Shown piece after piece: positions 7,813 through 15,157 of a DNA stretch of 32,808 bases. Within the stretch, counting starts at the first letter, position 1. Each line of letters opens with the position of its first letter. Origin of the DNA: Chitinophaga pinensis (lineage in GTDB: Bacteria; Bacteroidota; Bacteroidia; SXHM01); contig CAMAVO010000013.1 in assembly GCA_945861685.1 (NCBI GenBank), forward strand, positions 1-32,808, read 5' to 3'. Made by a program: the position numbers and the translations under genes. The notes under the pieces were generated by a model. It searched no databases. It saw only the letters and a list, made by a program, of their open reading frames with translations, and was not told where the DNA came from.

Positions 7813-9396
7813 TCAAAAATCGTAATAAAGATTTCTCAAACTGGTTCGCATTCCGATATTGAAAAGGCTGTTGTTGCGCGCAGCAAATTCTGTTGATTGT
7901 TTGCGGCTGGTGTACTCAATAAAAATATTCCAATTGGTTTTTGGATTTACAAGATAGGATACTCTGAATTGTGCATACACCAAGGTAGTTTTAACGCCTT
8001 GTCCAATGGAGTTGCCGAATGAATATAAGCCTCCAACTGCATTGTGATCGGACAGAAAAATGTTTTGTCCGTAGCTGTACATACCGCTATCAGCGCCATA
8101 CACAGCATAATTGAATTTCAACTCGGCAGATAAATCTTTCCAACGGTAACCAATGATTCCAACCATCTCGCGGAAGTTGGCTCCCAGCGGATGAGCAAGG
8201 GCTTCGTTGTAATGCGCATAATTCTGCAATTGCTTTTTGTGTGCATACGTGTAAGGTCGCACCTGATTGTATTCTGCTTGCAGATAAAGGTTTTTCACAC
8301 CAAATACATTGAAGCTTTTTAAGCCAATCTGGTAACCATATTTCTGACGGAAGTACCCGTTTGCTTCTTTTGTTTTTTTAAAATCAAGGTCGTCTATAAC
8401 AAACTGCCCGTAAACCTGCGTTTGTTTTAAAACTTTTATTTTAAGGTTAGCTCCAATAACAGCATTATTTGTTGCATTAAGAGAAGAAGCAATGGGGCGG
8501 TAAAAAATTATGGGATTAAGGTAATTGAGGTGGACATCATTTGCCTGCCAGATAATTCCTTCAAACAAACCCAACTGAATTCGTTTCAGAATTGTAATAT
8601 CAAGATAATGAAAGCTGCCATATTTTCGTGGGTAGCTGGCGAGATTATCTACCAATGAAACATCACTTTGAAAAGAAGTGAACAAATTCATGTGCCTGAT
8701 TTTCCAAACGGTAGTTGTGATTTTCAGGAAAGGATAGCTATACGCAAAATCTGACAATAGTAATGAGCGGTAGCCGTCACCGATGAAATTTTTGCCGTGT
8801 CCAAGCTGGAAGTTAACGTGCTTGATTGGCGTGTACGAGATATATCCGAAGGCTTGCGAAAAGTCGAATGATGAGCCTTTGAATGTTTTTATTCTGCCTT
8901 GTCCGGGAACCACTTCTTTTTCTTTTACATACTCACTGATGTAATCGGGAAACTTTGCCTGATTTTCGTAAAAAGAGGAATAGAATGAGAATTTTTTTCC
9001 GATGCTTCCGCTTACCTGCACACCGCGTGTGTTTACAGAAAGTGAACTATCATTAGAAAAATCTTTGCCATACTGCAAATCAAAAAGCGGACTGAGTTCA
9101 AGGAAATAATCTTCGCCTTGGGTTTGGAAAAAATATTGCTTCAGAAATTTGCGACCGATGTTACTATTGGCGAATTTTTTATTGTTGTAACCAAAACGTG
9201 AAAGCGAATCGTAATTGGTAATGGCCCGCACTTCGCTTTCAAGAAAGGGGCGAATAGATGTGTGGAAATCATTTTCCGTTTTGTTCAGTTCGGCTTCGAA
9301 ACCATAGTAGTAGGCGTGGTTGTGAGGGATAGTTGTTTGCTGGGCAAACACAAAAAGAGGAAAACAAAACAGAAAAAGCGTAGAAAATTTTTTCAT
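7813..9396 (-). CDS. Wzi-family capsule assembly outer-membrane protein (tandem copy 1)
   Basis: This 527-residue protein starts at an ATG with a clear signal peptide (MKKFSTLFLFCFPLFVFAQ). It is rich in alternating hydrophobic/aromatic beta strands and ends in a terminal aromatic strand (LRNLYYDF). It is a close paralogue of the following gene: GKNFIGDGYRSLLLSDFAY, FLKITTTVWKIRHMNLFT and EALAHPLGANFREMVGIIGY all have counterparts there, so the pair arose by tandem duplication. The family acts at the outer membrane in capsule assembly or anchoring. It starts 21 bp after the aminotransferase gene and ends 2 bp before the next ATG, so all three are probably on one transcript. Confidence 0.82.
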   Translation of the reverse strand: MKKFSTLFLFCFPLFVFAQQTTIPHNHAYYYGFEAELNKTENDFHTSIRPFLESEVRAITNYDSLSRFGYNNKKFANSNIGRKFLKQYFFQTQGEDYFLELSPLFDLQYGKDFSNDSSLSVNTRGVQVSGSIGKKFSFYSSFYENQAKFPDYISEYVKEKEVVPGQGRIKTFKGSSFDFSQAFGYISYTPIKHVNFQLGHGKNFIGDGYRSLLLSDFAYSYPFLKITTTVWKIRHMNLFTSFQSDVSLVDNLASYPRKYGSFHYLDITILKRIQLGLFEGIIWQANDVHLNYLNPIIFYRPIASSLNATNNAVIGANLKIKVLKQTQVYGQFVIDDLDFKKTKEANGYFRQKYGYQIGLKSFNVFGVKNLYLQAEYNQVRPYTYAHKKQLQNYAHYNEALAHPLGANFREMVGIIGYRWKDLSAELKFNYAVYGADSGMYSYGQNIFLSDHNAVGGLYSFGNSIGQGVKTTLVYAQFRVSYLVNPKTNWNIFIEYTSRKQSTEFAARNNSLFNIGMRTSLRNLYYDF

Positions 9397-9417
9397 GCCG
9401 CGTAAAGGTAGAAAAAG

Positions 9418-10533
9418 CTATTTGTAAAATGCTTTGATGGTTTCAACAACCAATTGTATTTGTTCTTCCGTAAGTTCAGGAAACATGGGTAGTGATAAAA
9501 TAGAATCCTGATAAGAAGCAGCAACAGAGAATTCCTCTGCTTTGTGATTTAAATAATTGTAAGCAGGAAGCAGCGGAAGAATAATAGGGTAATGGATTTG
9601 TGTTTGAATTCCTTTCTTCGTTAAATAGTCCATCAACTCGTTTCTTTTCTCTGCACGAATTACATATAGGTGAAAAATGTGTTTTGATGCAGGGTTGATT
9701 TTAGGCGTTGTTATTTCAGAAACATCGGCAAGCAGTTGGTTGTAGAGTAGTGCATTTTTCAAACGTTGCTTGTTCCATTTTTGCAAGTGAGGAAGTTTTA
9801 AATTCAGTATTGCTGCCTGAATTGTATCGAGGCGACTATTGATACCTTCTATCTGGTGTTGGTGTTTTATCAAAGCACCATGATTAGCAAACATGCGCAT
9901 TCGAGTTGCGAGCAAATCGTCATTGGTTGTGATTGCTCCTGCATCGCCATAAGCTCCCAGATTTTTCCCGGGATAAAAACTGAAGGCAGATGCGATGCCT
10001 GTTGTTCCTGCTTTTATTGCTTTGTATTCAGCGAGGTGGCTTTGCGCGCAATCTTCAATCAAAAACAAATTATGCTTTTTGCAGAGCGCTGCAATTTTAT
10101 CAATCTCTGCCATTTGACCATAAAGATGAACAGGGATTATTGCTTTGGTTTTGCTAGTGATTTTTTCTTCAATCTTGTTTACATCTATTGTGAAATAGTC
10201 AGCCTCAATGTCAACGAAGACAGGTTTTGCGCCACATTGCGAAATAGTTTCGGAAGTGGAAATCCAGGAATTGGCAACGGTGATTACCTCATCGCCTGCT
10301 GTGATGCCGAGTGATTTGAGGATGATGTAAAGCGCATCTGTTCCGTTGCCGACACCGATGCAGTATTTAACTCCGCAGGTGGCGGCAAAATTGTTTTCAA
10401 AAGATGTAACAGGTGCACCACCAACAAAGGTTGTATCCTCCATTACTGAAAGAACGGCTGAGTTAATTTCCTTTTTAAGAGAAAGGTATTGGTGTTTTAA
10501 ATCAACAAAAGGGACAGTAATTTTTTCCGGCAT
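9418..10533 (-). CDS. DegT/DnrJ/EryC1/StrS-family sugar aminotransferase
   Basis: A 371-residue PLP enzyme of the sugar aminotransferase family, full length. Residues GNGTDAL (63-69) bind the cofactor phosphate. EDCAQSH (160-166) supplies the Asp and Gln that contact the PLP ring, and Lys190 in SFYPGKNLGAYGDAG is the Schiff-base lysine. Such enzymes transfer an amino group, usually from glutamate, to a keto group on a nucleotide sugar, making 3- or 4-amino sugars. PFVDLKHQY and SFYPGKNLGAYGDAG resemble the C3-aminating branch (WbpE or FdtB/QdtB types), but sequence alone does not fix the substrate. It lies 30 bp after the sugar-phosphate transferase gene on the same strand, so it likely makes a precursor for the capsule. 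Confidence 0.85.
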   Translation of the reverse strand: MPEKITVPFVDLKHQYLSLKKEINSAVLSVMEDTTFVGGAPVTSFENNFAATCGVKYCIGVGNGTDALYIILKSLGITAGDEVITVANSWISTSETISQCGAKPVFVDIEADYFTIDVNKIEEKITSKTKAIIPVHLYGQMAEIDKIAALCKKHNLFLIEDCAQSHLAEYKAIKAGTTGIASAFSFYPGKNLGAYGDAGAITTNDDLLATRMRMFANHGALIKHQHQIEGINSRLDTIQAAILNLKLPHLQKWNKQRLKNALLYNQLLADVSEITTPKINPASKHIFHLYVIRAEKRNELMDYLTKKGIQTQIHYPIILPLLPAYNYLNHKAEEFSVAASYQDSILSLPMFPELTEEQIQLVVETIKAFYK

Positions 10534-10563
10534 AAGAGATATGCGGGTAAAGATAGGAAAGAG

Positions 10564-11625
10564 CTATTTGCTGCGGGCGTTTTTGAAGATGATGTTGTAA
10601 AATGCTTTGAAGAAGTATTTTATATCGGTTGAGATTGGGTTGTTTTTGTATGCTATAAGGTATTTTCTTTCCGAGTCCATTAAACCCTGAAAGGAGTCGG
10701 GCATATCGGCATAATAGGGAGGAACCAGACCGGGTTTTATTGTTAGTCTTAATTCAGCCAGGTCTTTATCATAGAGGCTAAGTTTATGCTCGCTTAAGGG
10801 GCGAACACCAACAATTTTTAAATCGCCATTAAGGAGGTTGTAAATCATGGGTAATTCATCTATCCAGTATTTTCTAAAGATTTTTCCAAGTGTGGTAACA
10901 CGGGGATCGTCTTTAATTTTATCGCCTTTTACTAATCCTGATTTTTGGTAAACGTATTCCTGTAAATATTCGGAGTACGGGTGCATAGTTCTTACCTTAT
11001 AGCAATAGATTGTTTTTCCGCCTTTGCCTATTCTTTTCATTTTGAACAATGCTCCAAAGGATGCGTTTTTGTCAAAAAAGGGTTCTCTTGATTTTTTTAC
11101 AAAGAAGTAGAGATTGGTGCCAATTGTTTTTTCGAGCAATAATTCGAAACCGCAGGAATAAAGTCGTCCGAGGGCTTCTGTTCTTGAGAGTACGCGATTG
11201 CGGCCGCCTGTAAGCATGAAATATATATTTTTAGTCCATGACAGTTTTGGGAAAACCCTTTTAAGGAGAAAATCGAGGAAGTAATATAAATCGCCTATCC
11301 CTCTTGGGTATTTTTTGAGGATGCGCGCTTTTCGGAGGCGTCCGGTTTCAACACATCCGATGAATATGCCACTGCTGGGAAGTTTTGCATTTACGACTTC
11401 AAAGAATTTATTGATATTTCGTATATCATTTATGCGCTCGAGGTTGATGTATGTATCAAAAAAATTATTTTCTAATGATTTTACTTCGAATACGGAATGT
11501 GTTTGCTGAATAATGGTGTGTTTGCTTGCAATGTCTGCATATTTACAGATGAGGTCAAAGACTTCGTTCCCAAATTCTTCTTTGAGCAGATTTTCTCTTT
11601 CCTGAATGAGTTTTTGGGGTAACAA
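10564..11625 (-). CDS. Initiating sugar-phosphate transferase with unusual N-terminal half
   Basis: A 353-residue protein whose C-terminal half is a bacterial sugar transferase domain (polyprenyl-phosphate phosphoglycosyl transferase): RIGKGGKTIYCYKVRTM at about 198-213, the catalytic Asp256-Glu257 in WIDELP, GDLKIVGVRP, and a terminal IKPGLVPPY segment. It should load the first sugar phosphate onto undecaprenyl phosphate at the inner membrane. The first 190 residues are not the usual membrane segment. INKFFEVVNAKLPSSGIFIG looks like the second half of a Rossmann methyltransferase, and YYFLDFLLKRVFPKL (114-128) may touch the membrane. The frame opens with TTG at 11625, with no nearby ATG. It is flanked by a wzi gene (51 bp upstream) and the aminotransferase gene. 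Confidence 0.8.
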   Translation of the reverse strand: MLPQKLIQERENLLKEEFGNEVFDLICKYADIASKHTIIQQTHSVFEVKSLENNFFDTYINLERINDIRNINKFFEVVNAKLPSSGIFIGCVETGRLRKARILKKYPRGIGDLYYFLDFLLKRVFPKLSWTKNIYFMLTGGRNRVLSRTEALGRLYSCGFELLLEKTIGTNLYFFVKKSREPFFDKNASFGALFKMKRIGKGGKTIYCYKVRTMHPYSEYLQEYVYQKSGLVKGDKIKDDPRVTTLGKIFRKYWIDELPMIYNLLNGDLKIVGVRPLSEHKLSLYDKDLAELRLTIKPGLVPPYYADMPDSFQGLMDSERKYLIAYKNNPISTDIKYFFKAFYNIIFKNARSK

Positions 11626-11676
11626 TTTTTATTTTTTAATCCGGTGCTAATTTAGGTAAAGTTGAACAACGGGAAA

Positions 11677-13395
11677 TCAGAAACCAAAATTAAGGGCTAA
11701 GGTGAGTGTGTTGTTTCTCCCGCGAAAGATGGCTGGAGAGAATTTTTCGAGGTAGTATTGTGTTGTTTGGTTTCCGGTGTTATTTGCTGTTGTATTGTTA
11801 TATGCGTAACCAAGGGATATTTTGCAGTTATATGCAAATTCCCAAGCTGCAGTGATGTTTACTTGTTGGTTTTGCCAAGCGATGGTATCGAGGAGTGTGA
11901 AGCGATCAACGGTTTGGGGCTGATTGGGGATATCTACGTAGGGGTTTTCTTTGCCTTTTTGGGCTAGGGTATAGGAGAGGCTGAGGTATAATGCTCTTAT
12001 TGGTTTGTAGCTGATGGCAAAGTAGTATTCGCGGGAGTTATCGCTGAGGTAATGACCTAACTGGAATTTGTTGCTTTCGAAGGAGAGAGATGGAACGCGG
12101 TGGCGATAGGTTATTGGTGTGGATTGTGTGTATTCAAAATTGTATGCGATGTTTTTGAGTGGCCAGTTGCTGACTTTTATTCCTGCTTTGATGCTGTAGA
12201 AGTTGTGGCGGTCTTTGTCTGTAACTCTTGCGATTGAGAATTCGTCAATGAAGAGGGAAGAGTAAAGATGAACGTGTTTGAATGAACGGATGCTGAGATC
12301 GAAGAAGATTTGTGAGTTTTGGTTGTCGATGCCATGGTTGATGGTGTGGTCAACGGATTTGTAGAAGAGGAAGGGGATTAGATATGCGGGTTGTATGTTC
12401 ATGTCACTGTAAACGATGGAGTTTCCTAAGGAGAGTGCTGCTCCTTTTATGGGACCTATTGTGATGAAATTGGCTGCCATGTATTTTTCGCGGAAGATGG
12501 TGCGGGTTTGACCGCCTCCCGGGGTATAGGTGCGTGCTGAGTCGATTACTTCGGAGACGAGCCAGCCATGGAAGTAGTTTAGTTCGAACCATTTTGTGGG
12601 TTTTACCTGCATTTTGAGCATGGCAAATGAGGGTGTGCGTCCGCTGAGGATGTTGGAACTGTTGTAATTATTACCCCATTCGACATGGTCTTTTACTATT
12701 CCTATGTTAAACCATTTATAGGTAAAGGTTATGCCTCCGCGCATTTCGGAATAGTCGCCTCCTGGGCGGTTTCCGTTGTTTAGTTTGTAGTTTGCTCCGG
12801 GGTATTGTGTGAGGTATTGGGGTAGGGCGAGTACTTGTTTTGCCTGATGTGCATCGCGGTAGTTGGCGTAGATGGCGAGGTTTTTAAAGCCGTACATGAA
12901 GATGCTGCCTCCGAAGTAGCTGTTATATATTTTATCCTGGCTGTTTGCATAGCCTGTGCCACCGCCAAGGGGACGGAAGTTGAGGCTGAAGGGTTTGCTG
13001 GTGAAGGCGTAGACAGGTGGGAGGATGCTGAGTGTGTGGCTGTTTTTTTTGCGGTAGGGTTTTAGGGGTTGTGACTGAAATCCTGTACTGAGCGAATCGG
13101 ATTGAAGTTCGATGTAGAATTCGCGGAGGTAGAATTGGAGTTCTGCTTTTTGGCGTTTGTTTAGTTTTTCTTTTAGGGTTGTGAGTTGTTTTAGTTTTTC
13201 GGCTATTACTGTTCGGGAGTATGGTTTTACGGCTGTGTTGAGTGTGATAAGTTTTTCGTTTGCCATTTCATCGAGGAAGAGGTATAGTCCTATAGATGAA
13301 GTGTGTTCGAAAACTGTTTGTGCTTTTGAAACTCTTGGTAGTAAGCAGGAGGCGGTAATCAGGAGACAGCAGAGAAAAGAAAATATTTTTTTCAC
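11677..13395 (-). CDS. Wzi-family capsule assembly outer-membrane protein (divergent member)
   Basis: The product is about 572 residues from GTG 13395, chosen because a clean signal peptide (KKIFSFLCCLLITASCLLP, then a KAQ cut site) follows directly. The open frame extends to an ATG at 13512, but those 39 extra residues look non-coding. The mature part is strand-rich, with Wzi-like features such as FNIGIVKDHVEWGNNYNSSN, KMQVKPTKWFELNYFHGW and YKSVDHTINHGIDNQNSQ, and it ends in TLTLALNFGF, a barrel-type terminal strand. It is far from the tandem pair in sequence. Its coding strand is C/A-rich, opposite to the next wzi gene on the other strand. It begins the minus-strand unit that continues into the sugar-phosphate transferase, the aminotransferase and the tandem wzi pair. 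Confidence 0.72.
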   Translation of the reverse strand: MKKIFSFLCCLLITASCLLPRVSKAQTVFEHTSSIGLYLFLDEMANEKLITLNTAVKPYSRTVIAEKLKQLTTLKEKLNKRQKAELQFYLREFYIELQSDSLSTGFQSQPLKPYRKKNSHTLSILPPVYAFTSKPFSLNFRPLGGGTGYANSQDKIYNSYFGGSIFMYGFKNLAIYANYRDAHQAKQVLALPQYLTQYPGANYKLNNGNRPGGDYSEMRGGITFTYKWFNIGIVKDHVEWGNNYNSSNILSGRTPSFAMLKMQVKPTKWFELNYFHGWLVSEVIDSARTYTPGGGQTRTIFREKYMAANFITIGPIKGAALSLGNSIVYSDMNIQPAYLIPFLFYKSVDHTINHGIDNQNSQIFFDLSIRSFKHVHLYSSLFIDEFSIARVTDKDRHNFYSIKAGIKVSNWPLKNIAYNFEYTQSTPITYRHRVPSLSFESNKFQLGHYLSDNSREYYFAISYKPIRALYLSLSYTLAQKGKENPYVDIPNQPQTVDRFTLLDTIAWQNQQVNITAAWEFAYNCKISLGYAYNNTTANNTGNQTTQYYLEKFSPAIFRGRNNTLTLALNFGF

Positions 13396-13624
13396 GAGGG
13401 TAAAAGTAAGTTTTTTGTTTCTCTCAAAGGCACTAAGGTCTTTAATTGCAGAGGTTGCTGGTACCGAGCGAAGCTGAAAAGCATAAATGGTATTTACAAG
13501 GGAGTAGGTCACACTTTTTTAGCGCTATTTATTTATGTAATGAAAGATGCGGTGTGTGTTGCGAGTGATTATATAACAGCGAAGTGGGGTTTTTAGCATA
13601 TTTGAGGCTTAAATATTTTAAACT
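13396..13624. other. Divergent intergenic region between two wzi genes
   Basis: This 229-bp gap must hold the start signals for both flanking transcripts. For the minus strand, TTTG (13425-13428) and TACTTTTA (13401-13408) are 16 bp apart, close to the Bacteroidota promoter pattern, but they sit only 5 bp from GTG 13395, so the message would be nearly leaderless. For the plus strand, CATATTTG at 13597-13604 is one base from TAnnTTTG and 20 bp before the ATG, without a clear -33 box. No other structure is seen. Confidence 0.3.
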
Positions 13625-15157
13625 ATGAAGAAGTTTTGTTTACTTTTTGTATTTGTTTTGATAGGAAAGATGGGGTGTGGGCAGGATTTTTCGCCTTACT
13701 TTATTCTTGATCAGCATAATAAATATATTGATTATTTGATTAACAGCGGGAGACTGGATGTTGCGCATCCGCTGAATCAGCCTTACTCATCTGGGGAGTT
13801 GCTGGATAGTTTGCGGGGTATGGAGGATTCGGTTACGGGGCACTGGAGGGGTTTGTTGGAGAAGGACCTGGAGGTTTTTAGGGGGAAGGAAGGGAAAGGG
13901 AATTTGCTTTTGGGTGCGGATGCGGGGGGCAGGTTAAGTAAGGTAAATGAGGGGAAGTTGGGTGCTGAGGGTTTTGGTGGGGTGTATGCGGGGTATGGGT
14001 TTAAGAATTTTGGGTTGTTTCATAATTTTAATATTGATCAGGCTTACGGGAATGATACTTCGGCTTTTGGGACGAACGGGAAGTTGAATAATCCGAACAT
14101 AGGGCGCTCTAATGCTGCATATGCTCAGGTTGATTTTAAGGGGATGAATGTTTTTGTGGGGAGGATGCGGAGGAATTTTGGGGTTATGGGTGAGCAGGGT
14201 TTGATGGTTTCTGATAACGCGCATTCGTTTGACCATTTTGCTTTTACTTTTACGAACAGGGCGCTGAAGTTTACTACGATGTTTGGGCGGTTGGATGATT
14301 TGTATGGGTATGATATACGGGATACAAGTTTGGCGTATGCGTGGTATAAGCGTTATTTTTCGTCACATAGGTTTGAGGTTGCGGTGTTGAAGAATTTGGA
14401 AATTGTTTTTTCGGAATCGGTGGTTTACGGGGGAACTGACCAAGGTGCTTTACTGCAGTATATTAATCCGGCTAACTTTTTTTACTTTTCTAAAATGATT
14501 GACCGAAAGGGCTATGTTGATGATAAGGTTAATGCGCTGATGAGTTTGGAGTTTTATTATAAGCCATGGAAACGGGTTACTGTTTATGGTTCGTTTTTGA
14601 TTGATGATATTGATTTTGTGAAGTCGCTGCGGGATTCGTTTCCAGATAGGCTGGGCTGGACGGGGAAGGTTATTTTCAGTGATCCTTTTCCGGGATCGCA
14701 GCTTACATTGACTTATAATAGGGTGAGTAACTGGACTTATAACTCGTTTTACACGTGGGGGAATTATACGTATTTCAACAGTAGTTTAGGTTACGGGAAG
14801 AATGGGGTTGAGAATATTAAGTTGGGCTTTGATGTTTTCAGGTTTAAGCCGTTTATTTTAGGATTGCGGGTGATGGGAGAGCGTGAACGAAAGCAGGATA
14901 TGAGTGCTGCTTTTGGGGGTTATAAGAGTGAGTTTCCGATGGGGGTGAGCCAGAATGTTATACAAAGTGCTTTGGATGTAACTTATTTTCCGTGGAGGTA
15001 TTTGCAGGCGGGGTTATCGGTGGAGTATGTTCACGCAACTAATTTTAATCACGTGAGCGGTGACAGCAGGGATTTTGTGAATATCTATTTTAAACTGAAA
15101 GGGGTTGGTATCTTCAGTATAGTAAGCAAGAAAAAGAGAGAAAAATCAAAACAGTGA
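13625..15157 (+). CDS. Wzi-family capsule assembly outer-membrane protein, plus-strand copy
   Basis: A 510-residue protein with an N-terminal signal peptide (MKKFCLLFVFVLIGKMGCG, then QDF). The Cys in it lacks a good lipobox, so a lipoprotein is unlikely. Strand-rich sequence with VDFKGMNVFVGRMRRNFG, SESVVYGGTDQGALLQYINP and FLIDDIDF matches the Wzi plan: the INPANFFYFSK and LIDDIDF blocks parallel NPIIFYRP and VIDDLDF in the tandem pair. It is the only gene on the plus strand between 4837 and 32808, and its codons are strikingly G-rich (GGG for Gly, TTG for Leu). Its stop directly touches the stop of the opposing amidotransferase (TGATCA at 15155-15160). It probably works at the outer membrane with the same capsule. 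Confidence 0.75.
   Translation: MKKFCLLFVFVLIGKMGCGQDFSPYFILDQHNKYIDYLINSGRLDVAHPLNQPYSSGELLDSLRGMEDSVTGHWRGLLEKDLEVFRGKEGKGNLLLGADAGGRLSKVNEGKLGAEGFGGVYAGYGFKNFGLFHNFNIDQAYGNDTSAFGTNGKLNNPNIGRSNAAYAQVDFKGMNVFVGRMRRNFGVMGEQGLMVSDNAHSFDHFAFTFTNRALKFTTMFGRLDDLYGYDIRDTSLAYAWYKRYFSSHRFEVAVLKNLEIVFSESVVYGGTDQGALLQYINPANFFYFSKMIDRKGYVDDKVNALMSLEFYYKPWKRVTVYGSFLIDDIDFVKSLRDSFPDRLGWTGKVIFSDPFPGSQLTLTYNRVSNWTYNSFYTWGNYTYFNSSLGYGKNGVENIKLGFDVFRFKPFILGLRVMGERERKQDMSAAFGGYKSEFPMGVSQNVIQSALDVTYFPWRYLQAGLSVEYVHATNFNHVSGDSRDFVNIYFKLKGVGIFSIVSKKKREKSKQ

Noticed and set aside
9856-10314. 152-codon open frame on the plus strand opposite the aminotransferase
   Set aside because: Cys- and Ser-rich composition with no domain; it is fully antisense to a gene with intact catalytic motifs.
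13396-13512. N-terminal extension of the wzi gene to an ATG at 13512
   Set aside because: It would bury the signal peptide 40 residues inside the protein; the GTG at 13395 directly precedes it.
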